NCBI RefSeq assembly: GCF_015689195.1
Contig: NZ_CP065044.1
Location: 310,001 to 374,000 of the forward strand
Source: Pectobacterium aroidearum
Lineage (GTDB): Bacteria; Pseudomonadota; Gammaproteobacteria; Enterobacterales; Enterobacteriaceae
Direction of reading: 5' to 3'
Length of the DNA stretch: 64,000 nucleotides
Shown here: piece by piece, positions 45,312 to 52,859 of the stretch
Position numbering within the stretch: the stretch's first letter is position 1
Layout: each line of letters opens with the position of its first letter
Notes under the pieces: model-generated
The model's input: the letters and a program-made list of their open reading frames with translations, nothing else
Told to the model about the DNA's origin: nothing
Databases searched by the model: none
Translations under genes and position numbers: made by a program

Positions 45312-46115
45312 ATGTTAACAACAGCACTTCTTATTGCATTGGTGATGTATATCGCCAAGTTTGCCGACCACACGCTAGGGCAGCCACTGATTGAACGCCC
45401 GCTGATTTGTGGTGCGATGGTTGGGTTTGTCCTGGGGGATTTCCAGCAGGGCATCATCATTGGTGCGACGCTGGAACTCATTTTCCTCGGCACTATCACC
45501 ATCGGCGGCTCTGTGCCCGCTGACCTTGCGGTCGGCTCGGTACTGGCTACGGCTTTTACTATTTTAACGAAAGCCGAACCCGCCGTTGCAGTCGCGCTGG
45601 CATTGCCGATTAGTTTATTGGCGGTCTTTGTCTATCAGGTCGAGAAGCTGGTTTATACCGGTCTGGTCGAGAAATACGATGCGCTGCTTGAAGAGGGCAA
45701 AGATCGCGCTGCACTCGGGATGACACTAGGGATGACGCTGTTCTACGGCGTACCGTTTGCGGTGATCGCATTCTTTGGGGTGCTGTATGGGACGGACGTC
45801 ATTCGCAGCCTGGTGGAAAGCATTCCTGGCACGGTGATGCGTGGCATGACCGCCGTCGGAGGGATTTTACCCGCTTTAGGTTTTGCCATTCTTCTTCAGG
45901 CGTTGTGGAACCGTAATATCGCGGCTTTCTTCTTTATCGGTTTTGCCATGGCCGCCTACTTAAAACTGCCCATCATGGGGATCGCGATTATTGCCGCCTC
46001 TGTCGCCGTTTACCTGTGTTTTAACGAGTTCAACCAGCTCAAAGCCAACAAACAGAATGCTGCCACTGCTCCGGCGGCTTCTGTAGACGATAAGGATGGG
46101 TTCTTCAATGACTGA
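45312..46115 (+). CDS. PTS system mannose-family EIIC component (AgaW type)
   Basis: Inner-membrane permease subunit that with IID forms the sugar channel. The 267-residue protein has about seven to eight hydrophobic segments and the family motifs ERPLICGAMVGFVLGDFQQG and LELIFLGTITIGGSVPADLA in its N-terminal half. The soluble C-terminus is charged (KANKQNAATAPAASVDDKDG). It starts 11 bases after IIB and its stop overlaps the IID start by 8 bases. Confidence 0.94.
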   Translation: MLTTALLIALVMYIAKFADHTLGQPLIERPLICGAMVGFVLGDFQQGIIIGATLELIFLGTITIGGSVPADLAVGSVLATAFTILTKAEPAVAVALALPISLLAVFVYQVEKLVYTGLVEKYDALLEEGKDRAALGMTLGMTLFYGVPFAVIAFFGVLYGTDVIRSLVESIPGTVMRGMTAVGGILPALGFAILLQALWNRNIAAFFFIGFAMAAYLKLPIMGIAIIAASVAVYLCFNEFNQLKANKQNAATAPAASVDDKDGFFND

Positions 46116-46965
46116 TATCCAAACCAGGCACGTCAGCGAAACAAACAATGCCAGTGCATACAGTGATAACAAGAGTGAGAAAAAGCTGTTTCGCCAGCTG
46201 TTCTTCCGCCAGTTCCAACTGCTGGGATCGATGAATTTTACGCGTATGCAAGGGCTGAGTTATGGCTGGGCGCTGGCGCCGATGCTGAAAAAGATCTACC
46301 CAGACCCGCACCGTTATCTGGACGCGCTAAAGCGTAACAGCCAGTTTTTTAACTCCAATCAGCATTTATCTCCTTTCATCATGGGGCTAACGCTGTCGAT
46401 GGAAAAAGAAAACGCCAACAATCCCGACTTTGATCAATCCAGTATTAACGGCATCAAAGTTGCCCTGATGGGGCCGTTTGCGGGGGTGGGCGACTCTTTC
46501 TTCTACGGTGTGTTACGTATTATCGCGACGGGGATTGCTATCGGGTTAGCCTCTCAGGGAAACCCGCTGGGTCCTTTGCTTTTCCTGCTGATCTATAACA
46601 TTCCAAGTTATCTGGTTCGTTACTATGGTGGGGTGATGGGGTATCGGCTAGGGTCGAAATACATTGCGGAAGCGACCCAGTCGGGCCTGTTGGGCTGTAT
46701 TACCAAAGCCTCGTCGATTATGGGCTTGATGATGGTCGGTGCGATGAGTGCCAGTATGGTGAAATTTACCACGACCTATAACACCACCATCGCCGGACAG
46801 CCCTTCGTGTTGCAGGACATTCTCGACAAGATATGCGTTGGCCTCATTCCACTGCTGCTGGTATTAGGGTGTTTCAAGCTTCTCAAGAAGAAGGTCAGCC
46901 CTAATCGGGTGCTTATCCTGTTAATTGTATTAGGCTTTGCCGCAGCAGGTATTGGCATCATCTAA
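46108..46965 (+). CDS. PTS system mannose-family EIID component (AgaE/ManZ type)
   Basis: Second membrane subunit of the mannose-family permease, found in no other PTS family. The 285-residue protein has a cytoplasmic N-terminal domain with MNFTRMQGLSYGWALAPMLK and PHRYLDALKRNSQFFNSNQH, then MGPFAGVGDSFFYGVL and several helices. The ATG at 46108 follows AAGGATGGG and lies inside the last codons of IIC, implying coupled synthesis. The operon ends at a hairpin seven bases later. Confidence 0.95.
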   Translation: MTDIQTRHVSETNNASAYSDNKSEKKLFRQLFFRQFQLLGSMNFTRMQGLSYGWALAPMLKKIYPDPHRYLDALKRNSQFFNSNQHLSPFIMGLTLSMEKENANNPDFDQSSINGIKVALMGPFAGVGDSFFYGVLRIIATGIAIGLASQGNPLGPLLFLLIYNIPSYLVRYYGGVMGYRLGSKYIAEATQSGLLGCITKASSIMGLMMVGAMSASMVKFTTTYNTTIAGQPFVLQDILDKICVGLIPLLLVLGCFKLLKKKVSPNRVLILLIVLGFAAAGIGII

Positions 46966-46971
46966 ATGCAT

Positions 46972-46991
46972 CCTCCCTCATGCGAGGGAGG
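46972..46991 (+). terminator. Hairpin after the PTS operon
   Basis: Perfect 8-bp stem CCTCCCTC / GAGGGAGG with a 4-base loop ATGC, 7 bases past the IID stop. It lacks a continuous T run (CGTGTCTTATTCTTT), so it may only lower readthrough into the HAD gene or protect the mRNA end. Confidence 0.5.
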
Positions 46992-47074
46992 CGTGTCTTA
47001 TTCTTTGGTGGAGCGTTAGCGTTGATATCTGACGCTTTCGCTCGCTTCAGAAACGATCATGAGCAGGAAGGGCA

Positions 47075-47899
47075 ATGGAATTTAAATTGCTGGCTATCGA
47101 TCTGGATGGCACGTTGCTGACGTCACAAAAAGCAGTGACGCCAGCGACATGCAGAATATTGCAAGAGGCTCTGGAAAAGGGCATCCATGTGGCGCTGGTT
47201 TCTGGCCGGACGCTGCCCAGCGTATTGCAAATCATGGATCAGCTAGGGCTAGTTGGTTCTCGCTGCTGGGCTATCGCCTGCAACGGTGCGTTGATCTGGA
47301 GTCAGGAAAAATCCGCCATGATTAGCGCCCACGTTCTGGATCATGACGATATTCTGACGTTGACGCATTTTGGCCGCAGTCTGAATCTGGAATGCTACCA
47401 AATCGATGGGCAGCAGTTGGTTGCCAGCAGGCCTGTTCTCTCTGATGCGGGTGCCTTGCGGTATTGCCGTATGCCGGTGGTTATCCTGCCGCCAGATTGG
47501 GAAACCCATTCCCGACGACAGACGCCAAAAATGATGTTTGTTGAGGGACGAACCACGATAGATGCACTGGCCGGGCGTATCCCTCCGTCGCTTTCTCGTC
47601 GTTATTATTTTGTGCGCAGCGAACCTAACTATTTTGAAGTCATGCAGCGGGGCGTTAACAAAGGCACTGCCTGCCAGACGCTGGCCCACTATCTCGCGAT
47701 TCCCCCCGCGGCTATTCTGGCAATCGGCGATGAGGAGAATGATAGAGAAATGTTAGCGTTCGCCGGTACAGGGATCGCGATGGGGAATGCAGTGCCAAAG
47801 ATTAAAGCCATGGCAGACTGGGTAACGACAAATAATGACAAAGAAGGCGTAGCCGTTGCGCTTCAACGCTACCTTACCCTGACCGGGGACTCGTGTTGA
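47075..47899 (+). CDS. Cof-type HAD phosphatase
   Basis: Haloacid-dehalogenase hydrolase of the Cof/YidA group, 274 residues, cytoplasmic. Motif I is LAIDLDGTLLTSQKAVTP (nucleophile D9), motif II LVSGRT, motif III NKGTACQTL and motif IV AIGDEENDREMLAFAG; the C2 cap is complete. Such enzymes remove phosphate from sugar phosphates. Its place 110 bases after the PTS operon suggests it acts on phosphorylated sugar left after import and hydrolysis, or prevents its toxic build-up; this is inference. It is distinct from yigL in this window. The start ATG follows AGGAAGGG. Confidence 0.88.
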   Translation: MEFKLLAIDLDGTLLTSQKAVTPATCRILQEALEKGIHVALVSGRTLPSVLQIMDQLGLVGSRCWAIACNGALIWSQEKSAMISAHVLDHDDILTLTHFGRSLNLECYQIDGQQLVASRPVLSDAGALRYCRMPVVILPPDWETHSRRQTPKMMFVEGRTTIDALAGRIPPSLSRRYYFVRSEPNYFEVMQRGVNKGTACQTLAHYLAIPPAAILAIGDEENDREMLAFAGTGIAMGNAVPKIKAMADWVTTNNDKEGVAVALQRYLTLTGDSC

Positions 47900-47945
47900 T
47901 CGCGAGCCTGCGCTCACCACGTTGTACCTTATAGATAGTTAGTAC

Positions 47946-47990
47946 TTTATCGATAATTAGTTCCGTATCGATAAGTAATACCTTATCGAC
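47946..47990. repeat. Cluster of TTATCGA inverted repeats before the lyase operon
   Basis: Three related units lie side by side: the palindrome TTATCGATAA, then TCGATAAG-TAATAC-CTTATCGA, a perfect 8-bp inverted repeat. They occupy the start of the 347-base gap 47900-48246 between the HAD gene and the first lyase gene, so they could be an operator array or the terminator of the HAD gene (A/T-rich tail CAATAAAAATAAAG). Confidence 0.5.
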
Positions 47991-48096
47991 AATAAAAATA
48001 AAGAGGTGCTTTAAATGTGGGAAAAAAGTATGTGAAAGGAGTTAATCGACACACATACCTCTATTTTCTACATGTTGTGTGATCCGAGTCTCGCCT

Positions 48097-48120
48097 AGCG
48101 TCTGGGTTGCCGTAGACACT
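48097..48120. promoter_or_regulatory. Candidate activator site AGCGTC-N12-GACACT
   Basis: Inverted half-sites with 12-base spacing about 95-120 bases upstream of the expected transcript start, a standard enhancer distance for sigma-54. The half-site matches those at 40161-40174 and 42836-42859, although here the arms point inward. A further palindrome, AATGTGTT / AACACATT, lies at 48128-48151 nearer to the promoter. Confidence 0.45.
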
Positions 48121-48187
48121 AATAATGAATGTGTTTTTTCTTGAACACATTATTTTAATCTTTTGAAAATAAAAGTTATTTACCTCT

Positions 48188-48203
48188 TGGCATATCCCTT
48201 GCT
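48188..48203 (+). promoter_or_regulatory. Sigma-54 promoter of the lyase operon
   Basis: TGGCATATCCCTTGCT fits the -24/-12 consensus almost completely: TGGCA at -24, TTGCT at -12 and GG-N10-GC spacing. It lies 44 bases upstream of the first lyase ATG, and is the best -24/-12 match in the window. Upstream are candidate sites for the LevR-type activator. Confidence 0.8.
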
Positions 48204-48246
48204 TATTCCTGTTAGATAATAAGATAAACAGGAAAATAGACGAATC

Positions 48247-50121
48247 ATGAATAGAATCTCTCTGGCTATAATGATGACTACCATTTTCATCACTCCCTCC
48301 GTGCTGGCTGCTGTTCCTGACGCTCATGAATTTAACGCTATCAATATATTTACTCGCGATACTGTCGTTAAAAATTTAAAAAAAGATCATCCAAGATTAT
48401 TGATGACTGGCGAGGATATAAAAATTATCCAAGAGCAGATTAAAAGCGATGAAGAGATGAAAAAGCTGGTTGATGAGGTAATTAGAAGAGCTGAAGGAAG
48501 CCTTAATGAGCCGGTTATTCATTATAAATTGACTGGGAACGATGCATCACCTTCATTACTGGATACATCGCGGAAGGCTATAAAGATTATCCTGGATAAT
48601 GCATTTTCCTGGAAAATCACCGGAGATGCTCGTTTCGCTAAAAAAGCGAAAGAAACCGTGCTTGCCGTATCTGACTTTCCTGACTGGAATGCGCAATCCC
48701 GTTTTCTTGATGCTGGAGAAATGATGTTTGCGGTGGCCATCGGCTATGACTGGCTTTACGACCAGTTGTCCGCCGAAGAAGAGAAGCAAATTCGGGAGGC
48801 ACTACTTGAGAAGGGAATTAATTGGGGATTAAAAGCTTACGCTTACAAGGATCCTGCCGCGCCCAGCCTGGGGTTTCCATGGTGGGCGACCAATTGGAAT
48901 GAAGTCTGCAACGGCGGGGTACTCGCAGCAGTTCTTGCTACCGCGGAACATTATCCCGAACGGACACTGACGCTGCTCAACAATATTATCCCCTCGCTGA
49001 AGATGGGACTGGATGCCTATAAACCAGATGGCGCGAGTGCAGAAGGCCCCATTTATTGGAGCTACGGTATGACCTATCGCATTATTGCGCAGGAGATGCT
49101 GAGAAGCGCGTTTGGTCAGGATTATGGTTTATCGTCAGATACCGTTCTGGAAAAAACTCCCTGGTATCGTTTTGCTATTGAAGGTTTCTCTGGTGATGGT
49201 TTCAACTACGGTGATGCGGTAGAAGATCAGGGTTATACCCCCGCTTATGCCTGGTTCGGCAATCGCTACAAACAAGATCTCATTATTAATGCTGCCAGAG
49301 GACAAATGCAGAAAGCGCTAGCGCGCTCAGCAGCAGGGAAGGTGTGGGGAGAGTTCGATCGCTTTTTGCCGCTATTTGCGCTGTGGTATCCACAAGCCGT
49401 GAGCGTCAGTGGCGCAACGACACAAGATAACTTTCTGTTTCATGGACCATCAGCGCTTTTTATTTATAAGAAGCAATTTTCAGATGGGGGAAATGTCTGG
49501 TTAGGTATTAAGTCTGGTGACAATAAAGCGAATCATGCCCATCAGGATCTTGGCTCTTTTGTTCTGGAATATGATGGTGTCCGCTGGGCTAATGATTTAG
49601 GCAAAGACTATTATAATCTCCCCGGTTATTTTGATAATGCCGTGCGTCCATCGTATTTCCGCGTATCTGCCTTAAGCCATAACACGCTCACCTTTGATGG
49701 TGACAATCAGGATCCTAATGGCGTGGCGACACTCATTTGGGATGAAAAGCAATCAACGGCAAGGCTTGAATTAACACATGCTTATCCTGATGTCGCGGAA
49801 AATATACTCAGAGAATATCGGTTAGATGGAAAAGCCATAACAATAAGTGATGCAATACAAGGAACCTACAACCCCAAAATATACCGTTGGGCAATGGTGA
49901 CAACTGCCGAGATTACTATCAAGGGCAATACGGCATTGTTGACCAAAGAGGGTAGGACGATCAACGTGATAAAAGATGATGATTCTGCGGAATTTCGTGT
50001 TCTATCGACAAAACCTGCCGATAACCGACAAAAGGACAACGTGGGAACATCCATGTTGGCAGTACAAAAGGAAATACCTGCAAAATCTGATTACAGAATC
50101 AATGTCACCATTACGCCATGA
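48247..50121 (+). CDS. Secreted heparinase II/III-like polysaccharide lyase
   Basis: Exported polysaccharide lyase, 624 residues, with the two domains of the heparinase II/III superfamily: an N-terminal alpha/alpha toroid and a C-terminal beta-sandwich. The signal peptide MNRISLAIMMTTIFITPSVL is cleaved near residue 22. Landmarks are NWNEVCNGG (216-224), the tyrosine-containing EGPIYWSYG (266-274), NHAHQDLGSFVLEYDG (429-444; H430, H432 and D434 candidates for metal and catalysis) and SHNTLTFDG (477-485). It should act by beta-elimination on a uronate-containing polymer. Which one (glycosaminoglycan-like, alginate-like, plant or bacterial) cannot be told. Sequence is richer in A+T than the core genes around, suggesting transfer. 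Co-directional with the second lyase 41 bases on. Confidence 0.88.
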   Translation: MNRISLAIMMTTIFITPSVLAAVPDAHEFNAINIFTRDTVVKNLKKDHPRLLMTGEDIKIIQEQIKSDEEMKKLVDEVIRRAEGSLNEPVIHYKLTGNDASPSLLDTSRKAIKIILDNAFSWKITGDARFAKKAKETVLAVSDFPDWNAQSRFLDAGEMMFAVAIGYDWLYDQLSAEEEKQIREALLEKGINWGLKAYAYKDPAAPSLGFPWWATNWNEVCNGGVLAAVLATAEHYPERTLTLLNNIIPSLKMGLDAYKPDGASAEGPIYWSYGMTYRIIAQEMLRSAFGQDYGLSSDTVLEKTPWYRFAIEGFSGDGFNYGDAVEDQGYTPAYAWFGNRYKQDLIINAARGQMQKALARSAAGKVWGEFDRFLPLFALWYPQAVSVSGATTQDNFLFHGPSALFIYKKQFSDGGNVWLGIKSGDNKANHAHQDLGSFVLEYDGVRWANDLGKDYYNLPGYFDNAVRPSYFRVSALSHNTLTFDGDNQDPNGVATLIWDEKQSTARLELTHAYPDVAENILREYRLDGKAITISDAIQGTYNPKIYRWAMVTTAEITIKGNTALLTKEGRTINVIKDDDSAEFRVLSTKPADNRQKDNVGTSMLAVQKEIPAKSDYRINVTITP

Positions 50122-50162
50122 TCTCTGTAATCTGTTGTTAATCAATAAAAAGGAAACTGTGT

Positions 50163-51830
50163 ATGGATATCTGTTTGAGTAAGAAAAAAGGTGTTTTTTT
50201 CTTAATAATTATATTTTTGAGTCTGTTTCTAAGCGGACTCAGAGTCGGGCACGCGGCCGTCAATGATAAAGCTTTCCTGCATCCGGGTATGCTTTATACG
50301 CAAGCGGATTTGGAGCGGATGAAGGCAGGGGTTAATAATAAGCAGGAGCCTTGGTATACGGATTGGCAACTGCTGCAATCTCACTATTTGGCAAGCGCCA
50401 CGTATTCGGTGACGCCAAAAGCGGTGGTATACCGAAACGACCCCACAAATGGCAGTGCGGGAAATGGTGAGCTACAGAATAGTGCTTCAGCCGCATTGTC
50501 CCTCGCAATTGAATGGGCGATGACAAAAAATCCCGCCTATGCGAATGCGGCGATAAAAATTCTGAATGGCTGGTCAACGACATTGACGGCAATTAAGGGC
50601 AACGACGCACAGCTTGCCGCCAGCCTGTATGGTTATAAATTGCTTAATGCGGCTGAGATATTACGCTATACCGGCAGCGGCTGGTCGTCGGCTGATATTG
50701 CGCAGTTTAGTAAAATGATGACCAACGTATTTTACCCATTGACCAGCACCTATGGTCAGGTAAATGGCGGTTGGGCGAATGGTAATTGGGATGCGGCCGA
50801 CACGCTATTTCACCTGAGTTTGGGGGTCTGGCTGAACGATTCTGAATTATATAATAGCGCTGTAACGTATTTTAAACAGGGCGAGGGCAATGGTTCGGTT
50901 ATCCATTATGTACAAAATGAGAATGGCCAATTGCAGGAGAGTGGCCGCGATCAGGCGCATGCACAAGGGGGATTAGGCTTATTGGTGATGGCGGCGCAGA
51001 TTGGTTATAACCAGCGCCAGTATCATACAAGCGGGGCAGATATGGTGAGCTACCCGAATAATAGCTATCCACTGGTTAAGGCGGCGGAATACACCGCGAA
51101 ATATAATCTGGGATATACGGTGCCCTATACGCCGATTCCTGGTAAAGGTTATACGCTTGCGGATATGGGAAAAGGGCGCGCATGGATCCCCGGTCTGACC
51201 ATCTCTTCTGCATTTCGTGGCGAATTCAGGCCAATATATCGTGGCATTTTCAGCTTATTCACCGCAGCCGGTGTGTCTGAAACTCAACTGCCTTACACGA
51301 AAGAAGTCATCAGTCGTATGCCGATAGGTAAGTTTTATTTTGATCATCCTTCCTATGAAGGATTAATCAATGCGACAAATTCTTCTTCATCCGACAATAT
51401 GTATATTGTGTTGCAGTCTGTCAGTAAATCTCGGAATAACGATAACACGGGAACACTGGCTACCGTCACGGGTGAGTCCGCGCCAATTACCGTAAATGGG
51501 GTCAATCCGTCGGTAAATAGTGGTATTCAGGCGGTTTATCTTAATAAAAATAAATTCGCTTTCCGTTCGATACAGACAGGGAAATATATTTCTGTCACCG
51601 CGGAGGGTCGTTTAGTTGCATCTGCCAACAACGTGACCGACCGTGAATCCTTTATTTATACCGACTCCGGAAATGGTAATGGAACGTTATTGTCCGTATC
51701 GAATAAGCGTTTCCTGATTATGGATTCTGATACCTATCAAATTTCAGCGACTGGAACGGGCGTTAGCAATGATAATGGCCGGTGGATGATGTTATATCCC
51801 GATCCAACAGCGTTAGGTGTTGTTAAGTAA
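50163..51830 (+). CDS. Secreted alginate-lyase-like protein with C-terminal beta-trefoil domain
   Basis: Exported protein of 555 residues. A basic n-region and hydrophobic core (FFLIIIFLSLFLSGLRVGHA) form a signal peptide cleaved near residue 31. Residues about 40-400 resemble the alginate-lyase alpha/alpha-toroid family: ANGNWDAADTLFHLSLGVWL (from residue 205) and QESGRDQAHAQGGLGLL with E259, R262, D263 and H266. Residues about 460-548 resemble a fascin/ricin-type beta-trefoil (NKFAFRSIQTGKYISVTAEG, then DRESFIYTD), probably for carbohydrate binding. Ribosome site AAGGAAA precedes the ATG. It would cleave the same polymer as the first lyase. Exact family within PL5/PL38-like groups is uncertain. 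Confidence 0.83.
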   Translation: MDICLSKKKGVFFLIIIFLSLFLSGLRVGHAAVNDKAFLHPGMLYTQADLERMKAGVNNKQEPWYTDWQLLQSHYLASATYSVTPKAVVYRNDPTNGSAGNGELQNSASAALSLAIEWAMTKNPAYANAAIKILNGWSTTLTAIKGNDAQLAASLYGYKLLNAAEILRYTGSGWSSADIAQFSKMMTNVFYPLTSTYGQVNGGWANGNWDAADTLFHLSLGVWLNDSELYNSAVTYFKQGEGNGSVIHYVQNENGQLQESGRDQAHAQGGLGLLVMAAQIGYNQRQYHTSGADMVSYPNNSYPLVKAAEYTAKYNLGYTVPYTPIPGKGYTLADMGKGRAWIPGLTISSAFRGEFRPIYRGIFSLFTAAGVSETQLPYTKEVISRMPIGKFYFDHPSYEGLINATNSSSSDNMYIVLQSVSKSRNNDNTGTLATVTGESAPITVNGVNPSVNSGIQAVYLNKNKFAFRSIQTGKYISVTAEGRLVASANNVTDRESFIYTDSGNGNGTLLSVSNKRFLIMDSDTYQISATGTGVSNDNGRWMMLYPDPTALGVVK

Positions 51831-51839
51831 TAACCGAAC

Positions 51840-51867
51840 ACGGAACTGGAGTTATCTCTGGTTCCGT
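51840..51867 (+). terminator. Weak terminator candidate after the lyase operon
   Basis: ACGGAAC and GTTCCGT form a 7-bp stem with a 14-base loop, 10 bases after the second lyase stop, followed by CATTTCTC. The U tract is poor. The bases after it contain a direct repeat of TTTCTCAATGC. Confidence 0.4.
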
Positions 51868-51998
51868 CATTTCTCAATGCTTATTTCTCAATGCGTCATC
51901 CTGTTCTGATTTTTCGAACAGAGCGGTGAGTTTTTTGCGCTATCTTATTTGCCACCGCCCGTTACACTTTCCTTATCAAAAACGCGGGAGGAAATAAC

Positions 51999-52694
51999 AT
52001 GATCTATTTACGTCAAGCGCAAGATCGCGGACATGCGAATCACGGCTGGCTCGACAGCTGGCACACGTTCTCCTTTGCCGATTATTACGATCCTGATTTC
52101 ATGGGTTTTTCGGCACTGCGCGTCATTAATGAAGACGTTATCGAAGGCGGGCAGGGCTTTGGCACACATCCGCACAAAGATATGGAAATTTTGACCTATG
52201 TTTTATCCGGTGCCGTTGAGCATCAGGACAGCATGGGAAATAAAGAGCAGGTGCCAGCAGGCGAATTCCAGATTATGAGTGCGGGTACCGGTATTCGTCA
52301 CTCTGAATACAATGCCAGCAAGGACGAACCGCTGCATCTGTACCAAATCTGGATTATCCCGGAAAAAACCGGGCTGACGCCGCGCTACGAGCAGAAGCGC
52401 TTTGATGTGCAGCAAGGACGCCAGTTAGTGCTGTCCCCGGATGCGCGTGAAGGCTCGCTGAAAGTCTTTCAGGACATGACGCTGTGGCGCTGGGCGCTGA
52501 AAGCGCAGGAGCAATCGGTGTATCAGATTCAGGCTGACCGTCGCGTCTGGGTTCAGGTGGTGCGTGGTACGGTAGAGATTAACGGCCAGAAAGCGGAAAC
52601 CAGCGATGCATTCGCAGTCTGGGACGAAACGGCGATTTCTGTTCATGCCAGCGAAGACAGTGAAATTCTGCTGTTTGATTTGCCGCCGGTATAA
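51999..52694 (+). CDS. yhhW: Pirin-family protein YhhW (quercetinase-like)
   Basis: Bicupin of the pirin family; E. coli YhhW has quercetin 2,3-dioxygenase activity in vitro. The 231-residue protein begins MIYLRQAQDRGHANHGWLDS. The N-terminal cupin has the metal-ligand sequence FGTHPHKDMEILTYVLSGAV (two histidines) with EHQDSMGN and GIRHSEYN (His and Glu). Length equals YhhW. It restores E. coli-like order after the island and is followed by a strong terminator and gntR. Confidence 0.95.
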   Translation: MIYLRQAQDRGHANHGWLDSWHTFSFADYYDPDFMGFSALRVINEDVIEGGQGFGTHPHKDMEILTYVLSGAVEHQDSMGNKEQVPAGEFQIMSAGTGIRHSEYNASKDEPLHLYQIWIIPEKTGLTPRYEQKRFDVQQGRQLVLSPDAREGSLKVFQDMTLWRWALKAQEQSVYQIQADRRVWVQVVRGTVEINGQKAETSDAFAVWDETAISVHASEDSEILLFDLPPV

Positions 52695-52717
52695 CGACGG
52701 TGAAGATGTGAAACATA

Positions 52718-52748
52718 AGCCCGCGTAGGAAAGGACGCGGGTTTTTTA
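52718..52748 (+). terminator. Rho-independent terminator of yhhW
   Basis: CCCGCGT / ACGCGGG, perfect 7-bp GC-rich stem with an 8-base loop followed by six T. It starts 24 bases after the yhhW stop. Confidence 0.85.
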
Positions 52749-52859
52749 TGCTCTTAAAAGCCGCACGCTACCCTTCAGATTCTGCCCCTTTGCCTTTACT
52801 TTCTTTACGTTTTTTTTGCTAGACTTAGCCTACTGTTTTTCAGGCATTTTTAGTCGATG

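Noticed and set aside
46972-46991. Certain terminator ending the PTS transcript
   Set aside because: Listed only as a hairpin: the stem is perfect but no oligo-T tract follows, so readthrough into the HAD gene is possible.
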